The notes under the pieces were generated by a model, which ran no database searches, was not told where the DNA came from, and worked only from the letters and a program-made list of their open reading frames with translations. 64,000 bases of DNA, taken from assembly GCA_947652605.1 (NCBI GenBank), contig OX393579.1, positions 52,396,970 to 52,460,969 of the forward strand, read 5' to 3'. The translations under genes and the position numbers were made by a program. Each line of letters opens with the position of its first letter. Within the stretch, counting starts at the first letter, position 1. Positions 33,482 to 45,772 of this stretch are shown piece by piece. The stretch comes from Elmis aenea (Eukaryota > Arthropoda > Insecta > Coleoptera > Elmidae).

Positions 33482-34696
33482 CCCATTATCAGTCATTGTC
33501 ACATATTTGGGATTTTTTCTCAGTATTTCAAAATACGTAATTTCTAATGTCGCGACTTCTATTAGTTAAAATGTGTATAATACCTATATTACATTTGACA
33601 TATATTTATTAAAAACTTTAGGGTTATAACGCTATGTGGTTGGCTACACCTGTTTGAAAAGTTGGCAATTTTTACTTTAGCAGTTGGCTGTATAAAAATA
33701 AGTAGTGTTTGGTTTTTTCACAAGTGATTTTGAAAAAAAAAATTGTTCTAATTTAAATCGTGGAAATAGAAATAAAATATCACAGGTGTATTTTTTCATC
33801 GTTTATTTTTTGTGTCCCATAAATAGGACAATGGCTTAATATGCTATACATATTTGAGATTTGAGGCCTTCGAAAGAGATGAAAAAAAAAACATCTCGTG
33901 GATATTTTGACTACCAATTTGATACATCCAATGAAAATTTTAATTGTAAATGGAATGACAATAAACCAGTGAGCGTCGCAACGAATTATAATTTAATCGA
34001 ACCTCTTTCATCAACAAAAAGATTCTTTGCCAGAGAAAACAAATTAGTTCGAATCGGGGTTGCAAAACTAATAAGCGAGTATAACTCGTACACGGGAGGT
34101 GTCGATTTACTCCACAAGCAAATATCTTTATACAGAATAAGGATAAGATCCAAAAGAAGGGGGTGGTCATTATTTACACAAAAATGTTAGATATAGCTGT
34201 GCTAAATACTTGGATACTATCAACTAGTCACTAGTCTACCCAGTCTCTATTGGAACTAAAAAGAAAAATTACTCTAGCTTATTTATCAAAAGGTCCAACA
34301 TCACGTGAAAGGACAGGTCCAAAAAAATCAAAAATACTAGAAGGAAGGGTCAGCTTGAGTGTAAGATTTTATCCTGGCAACCATCATCCAATAATACCTA
34401 TGAAAACCCAAAGTCGATGTGCAGCTAGCGGGAAAAAAAACAAGGATTTCTTAGTAGATGTGATGTACCTTTACATGACAATAGTTTGGCCCCATTTCAT
34501 ACCAAACAATTAATAAAATTTTGTGTACATCACTTAACTTCTTTCTGTTATATTAAAAAAAATATATATATATCACACATAGCGCCTTTGTCCCATAAAA
34601 CTAACAAATGAAAACAAACAAAAATATTTTTTTTATCATAAATTAAACAATTTGTACCAAAACAATTGTTTTAATAGAATTGTGGCGCTTAATGGG
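33482..34696 (+). mobile_element. Internally deleted piggyBac element (1215 bp)
   Basis: CCCATTA follows TTAA at 33478-33481, and its inverse TAATGGG precedes TTAA at 34697-34700. TTAA duplication is diagnostic of piggyBac. The interior holds only the C-terminal part of a piggyBac transposase, so roughly the first half of a normal coding region is deleted. Confidence 0.85.
33861..34490 (+). pseudogene. piggyBac transposase C-terminal half, frameshifted
   Basis: The frame 33861-34190 contains RGYFDYQFDTSNENF, CKWNDNKPVSVATNY and YNSYTGGVDLLHKQI, then YRIRIRSKRRGW. These are hallmark blocks of the C-terminal catalytic region of piggyBac transposases, including the GGVD motif. After a one-base shift near 34186 the protein continues as LDIAVLNTWIL, LELKRKITLAYLSKG and a decayed Cys-rich end (RCAASGKK, usually RC..CGKK). 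Several zinc-binding cysteines are lost. The N-terminal catalytic Asp residues are missing. No function is expected. Confidence 0.85.
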
Positions 34697-34704
34697 TTAA
34701 GTAA

Positions 34705-35655
34705 CTTTAGAGTCACGAAAAGTTGCTATTCGTTAACGTCTGTGTGAAATATTGTATACTGAGAAAAATATAGGTGACCGCGATAACAAATATAAGTAAT
34801 TTTTTTCTACACTTGGCATAAATAATTTCCTGCACATTAAAATTTGTTTTTGTGGGTATTTTATGGATATTACTTAAAATTCCACGGATAAAATTTTTAT
34901 CCAATTTTCTTTACTACATTTAGAACCTTTAAAAACTGCGTTACCCACTGAGTAATGGAGACTTCTTGACCTACAGTTAATCAAAAGGAACAAAACTATG
35001 ACCGATCAATGATTGAGCAGTTATTTAAGGTAATGTTTCCCAAGCAATTTATCCAACAATACCATTTTTCATATGGTTAACAGCATCAGCAGGTATCATT
35101 TACATGTATGTCGTTACATTGTTGTTGATGACAATCAGCAATAAATATCAAGCAACACGAAACGCAATGACATGACATGAAGCAACAATGACACCGTAAT
35201 TTTTTCAATGCCGGCTTAGTTCCCTTACATTTCCGTGTGAACGATGAAAATAATTGAGTTAAAAGAAAGACGATCGATATTTTTAATAACAACAACCGCT
35301 TTCTACGTAAAACGCTTTGTCACCAACTCAGCGGCTGCAATTTCTGTGCATGTGTGTTCCTCCGGTACCAACATCCAAGTTTAATTTGTTTATTTCTCGG
35401 AGAGTGCGATGAAGATATTAAAATTGCAATTAATTACCAGTTACACCGACTGGAAGATAAACTTGACTTACTCAGAACTGTACGTAATTCGACGCTTCTA
35501 CCTCGCTTAGGTATTTATAAGAATGAGTTTCTCGTCTTACCTGTAACAGAAAACATTTGTTAATTGCACAGAAAACAAGAATTTCTTAACTTATTTACTT
35601 AAAACTATTTTAAAATCTTCAGATAAAAACAGTTTATTGGAAAACATTTGATTAT
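34705..35655. other. AT-rich spacer with a possible small exon
   Basis: At about 35400-35480 an AG-preceded open stretch reads ECDEDIKIAINYQLHRLEDK, followed by a possible donor (ACT then GTACGT). It is compositionally protein-like but matches no family I recognise. Otherwise no gene. Confidence 0.4.
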
Positions 35656-35659
35656 CTCC

Positions 35660-35750
35660 AAGTATGGGTTTGCTCATAGAAAATGATAGGCTATTCACAC
35701 TTCATTTTGCCGATGATCAAATAATATTAGCCGAAGACAAAGACATGCAC
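35660..35750 (+). pseudogene. Short LINE reverse transcriptase fragment with FADD motif
   Basis: Reads LLIENDRLFTLHFADDQIIL followed by AEDKDM. FADD with the following QII.AE is the RT active-site block of insect LINEs. Only about 30 codons remain. Confidence 0.65.
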
Positions 35751-35754
35751 TGGT

Positions 35755-36760
35755 TTATTCGCATCCGAGAACTATGTACCAATAAATGTATTGGCCAGTA
35801 TTAGCCGTTCTTGGAACGCTTTTACGACTGGCTTAACTGTAAATGACATTTGTGTCTATTGGGTTCATAGAAATGTGCGCATCGCAAGGATAAACACCTT
35901 AAGAATCCAGTACTAAATGGGATTGGGAGGGCGATGCATAGTTACCAAAGCTCACATTAGCTATGAACAGCGCATGCGTGTATAAATCCAAGCGCCAGTA
36001 CATGCTTTCATTCAAGTACTGTTTTGACCGTACACTGACTAGTTCATGTAATAATTGCATAACAGTTAGAACAGCCGACTAACCGTCCGGTGAACCATCA
36101 CAGACTGTGCTGGAACGCGATATCGATACTGCGCAGAATCCTGATAGTACATTGAATCGCACATTGCTTTGTTGGAACAAACCTAGTATAACACACCCCA
36201 TGTGAACATCAAAATATTAAATTTTAAACAGTTTTTGTCTTTCCATGCCTGTTCTTAATTCCTTTAAAGTTTTTAATATTGCAGCAAATAATTTTTGTAT
36301 ATATTTCACAAATGACATTCATTAAAAAAGAAAAAAAGAACCTTTAAGGAAAAGATACAAGTGATTGTATAGCCAGGTTACAAAAAAAAATAACAATTAA
36401 AAAAGTTGTGAGTGTTGTTAAGAGCTTTTGTTCGTTTCATTTTTATCTGTCAATGTTACAAAACTAAAAATTAAACAAGAAAAATTACTAATACATTGAC
36501 AAAATTTAAAAAAAAAATTATAACTCATTACTCAATATTCATAATAACTATATCTAACTTAATTTTCCAAAATTAAGATAATCTTATAAGCTAAGAAACA
36601 CTGTGCTATATTTTTGCAAAGAATGATCTCGCAAACCCCTGAAAGGGTCTTTAAGACCCGCAGGATCGGTGTATAACTTTTGAGAAACTCTGTTTTAAAA
36701 GTCGACTTCCCTTTCTTTATTTACAATATTGCACACACAAAAGCCAATACCTATTAAAAG
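35755..36760. other. Spacer with a promoter-like segment near 35980
   Basis: The segment 35800-36180 is less AT-rich and contains GTGTATAAATCC near 35978. It might be a solo LTR or a core promoter, but I cannot find matching termini. The rest is AT-rich without genes. Confidence 0.35.
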
Positions 36761-36764
36761 TATA

Positions 36765-38311
36765 CAGGGTGCCCATTTTTCTAACCTGTTGTATGGGTAA
36801 CTCCGTTAATATTAGAGATACAGAAACGTTTAAATTAGCAAATTTGTGCAGAATTTAAAGGGAAATCTGATGCCATTTTCAAATTTGACCTACGTCATCA
36901 ACTTTTTGAAATATTTTGAAAAAACTGAAAAAGGTCGATTTTTTCAAACTTGCATAATTCCGTAACCATATGAGTTAGAACGAAAATAAAAATTGGCTTT
37001 TATAGATGTTTTTACGTAGATTTTAAATATGTTAACAGAATTTTCATAGCACTCTCGATTTCCGAGTTATAGCACAAACTTGCATTTTTTTAAATGGAAG
37101 TCATAGTTGGCTATGGTCTTATTAAAAAGGTTATTTTTTTCTCGTTTCAATGATATAAGGGTTGTTATGCTTTACTTTTGTAGTTTTTCTTTAAATAAGC
37201 AAAAATCATTTTACATGTTCACTGCCTACTAATAGATGGGAGTTATCCCGTGTTGATGTTCTTTTTTTTTCGATGTGACATTTAAGAGTTGTCCCTTATC
37301 GTTAGTGTAGCAATTATTAGCCAGTTCGGCCTTTTCAACACCACATTCAAGGGACAACTCCCGGGTAGGGTAGATGATGTTGGTTTATAATTTATGTATT
37401 CTAGGACTCTCTCTTCATCTTCTTGCTTAAATTTAATTTTCAAACCTTTGGATTTTGTAAATGACCTGTATTTTTTTAAATTGGTTTCTAATAACGAAAA
37501 TAATTTCTTTCTTGGTTGCCTCCTTTCCATAAATCTTTGCAAATACATTTCACTTGAATTTCTACTATTTCTATTACAAGCCTAGTAATAAATAAAGCAT
37601 GTCGTTTCTTTTTTCATTAGAAAACATTGTTTTTGAAATTTACAATAAAGTCAATCAAAAATTTTGTTCAACACGAGAGAGAGATTTATACGTATAACAA
37701 ACAATAAATTTTATTTGACAAACTCTGAGGTTTTGTTTTTAAAATTTGTAACTGGCTAATAACTGCTACACTAACGATAAGAGACAACTCTTAAATGTCA
37801 CCTCAAAAAAAAAGAACATCAACACGGGATAACTCCCATGTATTAGTAGGCAGTGAACATGTAAAATCATATTTGCTTATTTAAAGAAAAACTACAAAAG
37901 TAAAGCATAACAACCCTTATATCATTGAAACGAGAAAAAAATAACCTTTTTAATAATACCACAGCCAACTATGACTTCCATTTAAAAAAATGCAAGTTTG
38001 TGCTATAACTCGGAAATCGAGAGTGCTATGAAAATTTTGTTAACATATTTAAAATCTACGTAAAAATATCTATAAAATTCAATTTTTATTTTTGTTCCAA
38101 CTTATATGGTTACGGAATTATTCAAGTTTGAAAAAATCGACCTTTTTCAGTTTTTTTCAAAATATTTCAAAAAGTTGATGACGTAGGTCAAATTTGAAAA
38201 TGGCATCAGATTTCCCTTTAAATTCTGCACAAATTTGCTAATTTAAACGTTTCTGTATCTCTAATATTAACGGAGTTACCCATACAACAGGTTAGAAAAA
38301 TGGGCACCCTG
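36765..38311. mobile_element. Long fold-back CAGGGTGCCC element (1547 bp)
   Basis: The left end CAGGGTGCCCATTTTTCTAA is inverted at the right, with TA outside both (36763-36764 and 38312-38313). The arms are about 560 bp (to about 37327 and from about 37748) and nearly identical, around a loop of about 420 bp that codes for a transposase N-terminal fragment on the minus strand. It is the long member of the family that also includes 44022-44605. Confidence 0.88.
37300..37548 (-). pseudogene. Transposase N-terminal helix-turn-helix fragment in the fold-back loop
   Basis: Reads LQRFMERRQPRKKLFSLLE, then KYRSFTKSKG, then VLEYINYKPTSSTLPGSC. The order RFP.RR.P....F..L....GSF followed by VL.Y....P.SST matches the N-terminal DNA-binding region of insect mariner/Tc1-type transposases. 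It lacks the preceding start and all catalytic residues. The last codons run into the right-hand arm sequence. Confidence 0.6.
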
Positions 38312-38314
38312 TAT

Positions 38315-38830
38315 ATTGATTGCTTTCCAACTGGCATTGTAAAAAAGTTAACAGCATCGAACGAACGCATTGTCCAAGTTTCGAAAAGACTTACTGGCCA
38401 ATATTACTCCCACACAATAACACGAGTGCCATCAGAAACTCGTTGTAGGTACAGCCCACAAATATTTAACAAATATTTCAAGTTTTCCAGCTCCGATAGA
38501 ACCGTTTCGCGAAAGCTCCGCTTCGTTTTACGAAAAAGCTGACAGGGAAACGTTAAATCTCCCCCTCCTCGTTTGAATATTAATGAAGATAAAGTTTCTT
38601 TGCATGAATACCAAGTTGACAATAATATATAACCCGAAAACAACCAAAATAAACCCATTTGCCTTTTTATCACTGTGAGATTAACTTCATACACAAAGTT
38701 GAACGTAGATAATAAATACATCGGGACTTAAAAGAACAAAAAACGAAAACAAAATTGTTTACAAACTAAAAAACTTTTGTTAAGCAACTTTTACATATTT
38801 TTCAACGTTTTCTAAAACGAATCATTTGTT
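38315..38830. other. Spacer between two transposons
   Basis: Opposed frames (38300-38542 and 38404-38721) shadow one another; no domain recognised. Confidence 0.5.
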
Positions 38831-38834
38831 CATA

Positions 38835-40139
38835 CAGGGTTAGCAAATAGGTATGACGGGGTTTTAGTAGGCGATAAAATGAACAAACAAAAACCAATCA
38901 CATGTTCAAAAACTAAATTTAATAGCTTAAATTATGCAGTTTTACTGCATACACCTAGTGTTTAAAAATAACTTCGTTCAAATGATTCCCATGAGAATTA
39001 ATACATAGACGAAATCTCGTAACAAAATTCAACATCACACGCTGCAATACATCGCGATTGATGTCCCTTACTTCACGTTCAATTGCAAGTTTCAATTTTT
39101 GAAGTGTGCGTGGTTTATCCCTGTACACTCAAGACCTGAGATAGCCCCATAAATAAAAATCAGGGGCACTCAGGTCGGGTGATCTTGCAGGCCATTGAAT
39201 GTCACCGAATCGTGAGATAACTCTTCCCGGAAAAAATCCTCGCACAGTGTTCATCGACTGAAGAGCTGTATGAGCCGTAGTACCGTCCTGTTGGAACATT
39301 ACATTGTTTAAACCGAGTCTTCTTACTTCAGGTATGAGGAAGTTTTACAGCATATCCACGTGCCGATCAGAGGTAACCGTTACAGTATGATTATCCAGTT
39401 CAAAAAAATAAGGACCAATAATTACTGATGTGGTGACTCCATACCAAACGGTAACTTTGGGACTGTGTAGAGGTTTTTCATGCAAACTCAAAGGATTTTG
39501 CGGAGCCAAGTATCTCAAGTTTTGCTTACTGTATCTATTTAAATGAAAATTGGCCTCATCGGTCACCATAAGTTCATTCAGTAGATATTCATTGGCATTG
39601 AAAATTTCTAGAAAATGTTCACAAAATTTTACACGTGCTCTCTTATCCTGAGCTTTAAGTTTTTGGCCAAATGGAATCTTATAAGGGTGAAAGTGAAGAT
39701 CGTGTTTCAAGATTCGCCGGAACGATGTATTCGAGACGTTCAAAGCTTGAGAATGTCTTTTAGCTAAACGGGTCGGACTCTGTTCGACAGCAATACTTGC
39801 ACGTTCAATGTTCTCAGGAGAACGAACTGAACGAGTGGTAGCCAAAAATGTTGAAACAACGCTTCCACGAGCACGAAAGTCACGTATCCATCATGAAAGA
39901 GTTTTGTCTGTGGGTATTCTTCCGTGTCTTGGAACTTGGAATTCACGCCAAAACATTCTTTGCGTTTCTACAATGCTACAAGTTTCGAAAAACGTCTGTA
40001 CTGCGAAAATTCGTTGGTCTAAAAGCTTTATAAATTGCAAAGACTCTCAAAGATCGTTCGACGTTCATGAAGCTTCAGTGTTTCCTATGTTTTTTTCTAT
40101 AGCCTACTTAAATCCCGTCATACCTATTGACTAACTCTG
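38835..40139 (-). mobile_element. Near full-length mariner-type transposon (1305 bp)
   Basis: The left end CAGGGTTAGCAAATAGG and the inverse of the right end CAGAGTTAGTCAATAGG match, and the similarity continues for about 40 bp (GTATGACGGG on both sides). TA precedes the left end (38833-38834); the right side reads CA where TA is expected, a likely mutation. Length and a single minus-strand gene are typical for mariner. Confidence 0.85.
38955..40060 (-). pseudogene. mariner-type transposase with two in-frame stops
   Basis: From about 40060 down, one frame reads QRIFAVQTFFETCSIVETQ, then FQVPRHGRIPTDKTLS and a TGA stop. After it come WIRDFRARGSVV and the open stretch 39845-39345 (about 166 codons). 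That stretch carries an HTH-like region, LKAQDKRARVKFCEHFL and TDEANFHLNRY (first catalytic Asp). A TAA stop at 39345 follows VDML. The frame resumes with FQQDGTTAHTA (second Asp) and WPARSPDLSAPDFYLWG (third acidic position, Asp), and ends at 38955. The order and motifs identify an IS630/Tc1/mariner transposase with a DDD-like triad. Two stops make it inactive, although the rest is well preserved. Confidence 0.85.
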
Positions 40140-40144
40140 CACAA

Positions 40145-42180
40145 ATTACGTAAGTGCGAGAAATTAGAAACAATTGATAATGCACAACGAGTAGTAAACA
40201 AAGAAACAACACATTAAGATTTATATTTGCTATTTTATAGCATGAAATAAACAAATTATGTTATATAAAAAAAAGTATCACACGTGTATTTCTACTAAGT
40301 GGTTAGGAAAAACCAAGTTAATTAAATCACACGATGGATTTGACACTCCATGAAGGAATATTTTTGCAACTACACATCAAAGCCGAACTCAATTTCCACT
40401 TGTATTACTTCAAACCCAATATTTACAAGACCTATTTTAACATACTTAAAGTATTTTTTCTAATAACCACTACACTGTAATTAAATAACAACTTCTTGGC
40501 GGCCGTATCCAAGATTTTAAGTTTTCCCCCATAAAACAGTAAAAAGAAATACATACTCTATTATTAAATAAAGCTTTCATCTTTCAAATTATTAGAAGTT
40601 GTTTGTTGTCATCCTTTTGAAATAACATTTTGCAATTATTACTAAAAGTAGGGACGACCGCATCGGATATGGTTTTAGAAATTCGATTAGCTTGAACTTA
40701 AGTGCAGCTTTATCCCATAATCTTATTGACAAGTAGTAGACATAAAGTCTGAGTCTGGAAACTTAAGATTATATTGTCTCAGTCATAAACTGTTAAAAAT
40801 GAAAAGAGAAATATGTCAATAAAGTTTATACATACAAAAAAAATATCTTATACAACTTTCATTTTCAAACTTTCAAAAACACTTTGCTTTATAATGAATC
40901 TATTATTGTTTATACCATACAACTCGTTTTTGTTAACCTGAGTAATCAATTAAAAATAACAGAGCAAGCCGAACACAATATAACTTTTTGAGACCAAAAC
41001 TTGTACTTGAAAAATGAAAACGAACTATCAGGAAATCTTACCCAATATAATTTAAAGTAAAACATTGGTCTACACTACACCTCCAAATATTTGAAATAGG
41101 ACAGAGAATCAATCTGGGTTACACCAAGTTCTCTAGGGCAAAATAAAGCAATAAGGAAAACTGAAAATGTTGTATTGATCGATCGACGAAAATTTACAGA
41201 ATATTATAAAATAGAACATTTTTATATTTAACACTTATAACATAAATGAAGCAAAACTTTACACAAAAATTGTTTACATAATCTAGACACAAAGCATCAA
41301 ACTCTGCAGGAACTACAAAGTAATCAACATCATTGTAGCAAATTTCAATTCTAATACCTGAACGCAATAATAAAGCACAATAATTTGCAACATTTAATCT
41401 TTAAAACAAAATCCATTAACCAGAATTAATAACCTAATTATTTCTCTACTACAATCATTACTCTCTCTCTACAAAGTAAACTGCTTATACCTCGGTATTA
41501 TTAATAAACACACATACATACATATCTACTATATGCACGACTATAATGCACGAATATGTAATAAAAGCACTAAGTTTAATCACAGCAAAAGCCAAACCAA
41601 GCAGGTCATGACATGCATTAAGAGCGTTTTGATTAAATAACCATAAAATTCTCGAAACAAAGTTGGTTTAGCTCTACCGACAGTGATTAAACAAAATAAG
41701 AATAACCTGAAATATTAGCCGCGGTTATATACGCGAGGCAGTTAAATTGCTTTGCCACAAAATTGATCTTTCATCCACAATTAAAATGGCAATCGCCTGG
41801 AAGACTGCATTACGGAGTCTAATTGCGTAATAAAATACAAAATATTAACTAATTAAATGGACGTTATAGGCACTTACGATTGAAAAAAAGACATTAAAAT
41901 TATCTGGTGGATATGCAAGGATATTTATTATCAAAAAAACGCACACAAATTACATAAACAAACCGCTAAACCACTTCTGTAATTAAAAATCTCCTATAAA
42001 CCTACAACACATAACGACTATTAACCTTTTTTTTTCTTCTTCATTTTTGCCAGCTCAACAAACATAGTTTTGTTATTCGTGGCAGTGTTAATATTAATTT
42101 CTCTTTCGACTGTTCAATATTTTACAGTCTCCGAAAAAGTATAACAACTCAGATATTTCTATAACCACTAATGTAAAATG
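40145..42180. other. AT-rich spacer, no gene recognised
   Basis: No open frame of 60 codons or longer and no repeat boundary recognised. Confidence 0.6.
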
Positions 42181-42181
42181 A

Positions 42182-42410
42182 CTCTTACCGTACAGCCTGC
42201 ATGCCTAGTAAGTGAGTTATAACGCACGGTAAGCAAAACGCACACTCGTCTAAAAATGTCAAAGTTGACATATGTACGTCAAAATTGACAAGACAACGCA
42301 ATCACATGTGTATATTAGCCAAAAAGCCTGTTAAAATCGTAGGTATTATGTGATCGTAGAAAAAGTATGCTACAAAACACGTGTTGTAAAGCAATTACGC
42401 ACGTAATATG
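42182..42410. repeat. Dispersed repeat, copy 1
   Basis: Begins CTTACCGTACAGCCTGCATG and runs through GCACGGTAAGCAAAAC and TATTATGTGATCGTAGAAAA to about 42410. An inverted relative lies at 62501-62812. No coding sequence; the class is unknown. Confidence 0.7.
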
Positions 42411-42465
42411 CTTCTTACAACTGTTGTTATGTAATATACTATTATAAACTTTTTCCTTCCGCATT

Positions 42466-42660
42466 GGACTGAAATTTTACAATGATTTATCAAGTGAACT
42501 TAAAAGTGAAACTAATTTTGTAAGGTTTAGACGTAAGCTCAGTAGTCATATTAAGGAAAAGTTTTAAATTTTATATATTTATATATGTACATGTAATAAA
42601 ATGTAAACATAATTAGCAAATCGCTAAATAAATTACATTATTATTATTATTATTATTATT
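42466..42660 (+). repeat. Uninterrupted LINE 3' end with (ATT)n tail
   Basis: A 5'-truncated copy of the same LINE whose tail at 5640-5721 and 8594-8685 is split by the transposon. The last ORF2 codons (FRRKLSSHIKEKF, stop) and the following TTATATATTTATATAT then GTACATG are continuous here, giving the pre-insertion sequence. It ends in about nine ATT units. Confidence 0.88.
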
Positions 42661-42664
42661 GGTA

Positions 42665-44015
42665 TTCTAATATTAACACTAATACTTTACTGCTTTAAAC
42701 TGTCGTTTTAAACTAAATTTTTCCAAATAATTAACTGTATCACAAAGATAAAAATTTATAAAAAGTAACAACATTTTTTATATTTAATTAGGAATTACAT
42801 TTTATTAAAAGCTATCTTTACATTGTGTTTTGCTTACTAAATAAATCCTTAACTGTTTTAAACCCTTACATAACTCTGTTAACTAAGGAATACGAGTTAC
42901 TAACAAAGTTGATAAAAACAATAAAAAAATTGTTGGTATCAAAACCAGATGCTTTTTTTGTCTTTTAAGTCATCCTAAACACATATTTTAATCATGTTTT
43001 CGATAAAAATGTCAAAATCAAAAGGTCATAAAAGAAATAAATAAGAATTTGTTACATGTGAAAAGAAAATTGATTATAGTCCATTATTTCACTTAGCTTT
43101 ACAACCTAATTCAAAAAATCACTATAGTATAAACCATCATTTTGCCAGATAGAGACTATGGCCCATTAATGCCTTATAAATTTAATATTTGTTAACAATC
43201 ATTAGAAGTATTAAAATATTTACATTGTTTAACCTTTTGTCAATTGCAATGCGTTGCACTGATTTTTTTCCGTCTTCATTAGCTGATTAGTCGAAATCTT
43301 GTTAAAATGCTTTAAAATTTATTAGATGCCATTTTAAACACCGCCAAATTGTTAAAATGTTGTTTCTATGTGGTCTTGTAAAGTTAACTAGCAACAAATT
43401 AAAACTTAAAATTCTTTTCTAGCACAGAATCCTAAAACAATCAACAAAGCCGGAATGCAAATAAAAATTATACCACGTTATGTTTCTAAAACACGGGCGA
43501 AATGTCTACGAACGCATATTAACAGTTACAGCCTAAGGGCGTTCTGTTTAAACACAACTGTTATATTATTTTGCATAAATTGCTAGCGTGCAATTACTAC
43601 CAACAATAAAAGATGAAAGTAAAACTTGGACGAGATTAAAAAAAAAACGTTTTCATTTATACCGACGTTTATTTGCGAAACACTTCCAGCGAATATTATT
43701 TATTTTAATTCCGCTTTAATTCAAATCGAGATTAATAAATTAAGTTATTTATTTTAGCCTGGGGGCAGCGGCAAAAAATTGTATTTATTGCCGTGATGTC
43801 GACTTCAATTTAATCTTAATTTAAACATGAGATAATTACGATTAAAAAGGTATTTAGAGTTAATTACCAACGAATCTTTCTTGGTTTTTTCATTCACACA
43901 CATCTTTAGTATATTTTACAGCCATTTTTAAGACAGTTTGCGGAATATATTCGCCACAAATCGTTTCAAATTTCCTTTATATTTATCATACTTAGATTTT
44001 TTGCCTTTTTGTGTT
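42665..44015. other. AT-rich spacer, no gene recognised
   Basis: No open frame or repeat boundary recognised. Confidence 0.6.
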
Positions 44016-44021
44016 AATATA

Positions 44022-44605
44022 CAGGGTGCCCATTTTTCTAACCTGTTGTATGGGTAACTCCGTTAATATTGGAGATACAGAAACGTTTAAATTAGCAAAT
44101 TTGTGCAGAATTTAAAGGGAAATCTGATGCCATTTTCAAATTTGACCTACCTTATCAACTTTCTGAAATATTTTGAAAAAACTGAAAAGGTCGATTTTTT
44201 CAAACTTGAATAATTCCGTAACCATATGAGTTAGAGTAACCTTTTTAATAAGATCACAGCCAACTATGACTTCCATTTAAAAAAATGCAAGTTTGTGCTA
44301 TAACTCGGAAATCGAGAGTGCTATGAAAATTTTGTTAACATATTTAAAATCTACGTCAAAATATCTATAAAAGTCAATTTTTATTTTTACTCTAACTCAT
44401 ATGGTTACGGAATTATTCAAGTTTGAAAAAATCGACCTTTTTCAGTTTTTTCAAAATATTTCAAAAAGTTGATGACGTAGATCAAATTTGAAAATGTTAT
44501 CAGACTTCCCTTTAAATTCTGCACAAATTTGCTAATTTAAACGTTTCTGTATCTCTAATATTAACGGAGTTACCCATACAACAGGTTAGAAAAATGGGCA
44601 CCCTG
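44022..44605. mobile_element. Short fold-back CAGGGTGCCC element (584 bp)
   Basis: Same ends as 36765-38311 (CAGGGTGCCCATTTTTCTAA and inverse), with TA outside both (44020-44021 and 44606-44607). The left arm is shorter than the right (about 215 against about 370 bp), so the copy has lost the loop and part of one arm. No coding sequence. Confidence 0.88.
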
Positions 44606-44609
44606 TATG

Positions 44610-45535
44610 CATCAAAAATAACAAATACTGTACCTACCGGTAATTGCAACTATTATAAAAGTAACGTAGGTGCGTGATGTCATACAGTTAACGGTAATAT
44701 TACAAAGAATTTGCCATTTTTATGCATTAACTATAACTAATAAATTATCCAGTACCTTATGCAGCCGGAAGTCATAATATTTACTAGGAAAAAATATACA
44801 AGACCTAAGTTAACAAACTGATTGTGTATTTAAAGATGTGGATTCCCGCATTTTCAATAAATTAAGCAGACGAATGTGTATAGTAAATCAATTATTTATT
44901 TAGAGACAATTAAAATGATGTAACATTACAAGTAGTTGCAGCTGGGAACACGGTTACAATAAATAATAAATAACCCACGGTACTTCGCGTTCTAGGTCTA
45001 CCACTACAAGTATTTTATGAATAAATAATGCTATTGTCAATCACTTTTATTTTAATCATAAAATAATAACTTGTATATTTGTTTCTGCTTAAATTTTGTA
45101 GTACTAGAAATATTTAATCGTGGAACATGTAACCCAAAGTAAATTTGGCACAAAGCTTTTTTATTTACTCACAATTTTTTCGGATCTTTTACCTAATAAC
45201 ACATAATATTAGGATCTTATTAGGAATACCATAATTCCTATTGAATTGGTGCTTAAATTATCAAAAGCTTTGCAATAACTGGCAGACTCTTTAATACAAT
45301 TCAGACGATTTTCTTTACAGGAAAAAATCCGAAAGAGCGGGAAGCAAAAGTATCTACATCAAGGAATAATTAAACCAACGCAACGTTGAAATATGATTGT
45401 AAATCCTGGAGAAAATTAAAAAGTAAAAAACGCATAAAAATGAAATATTAAAAAACAAATCAAGCAAAAACTTGAAGCGTTAGGATAAGTCATGAAACAC
45501 AAAGATAACATCTGAAGATTAAACAGTTAGTAACA
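44610..45535. other. AT-rich spacer, no gene recognised
   Basis: No domain or repeat boundary recognised. Confidence 0.5.
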
Positions 45536-45539
45536 ATAA

Positions 45540-45755
45540 CAGTGACAATTGAAATGGATGATAACCGATTGGCGAAGATGGTTATAAAACAAAAGAAGAA
45601 AGGAAGAAACAGATAGAAAGACCAAACAGGGCATGGAAAAAAGAAATAAAAAATACCACCGTAAAGTTCAAAAGTGTAAAATAGTAAGAAATATTGCAAC
45701 TAGCAGAAGATATGGAAGAAGCGACCCAGAAGCTCAACTTCTTTTCCACTGATTT
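45540..45755 (+). pseudogene. LINE 3'-end fragment
   Basis: Short broken frames read IERPNRAWKKEIKNT, resembling the GRPRK.WK.EI block near the ends of insect LINE ORF2 proteins, and then QKLNFFST, resembling the usual last residues. It faces the fragment at 45773-45976, which is on the other strand, so two LINE pieces meet tail to tail. Confidence 0.45.
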
Positions 45756-45772
45756 GATTTTTCTGTATGTCT

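Noticed and set aside
35400..35480. Internal exon reading ECDEDIKIAINYQLHRLEDK
   Set aside because: Possible but unsupported: no known family and no neighbouring exon. Mentioned only within the spacer entry.
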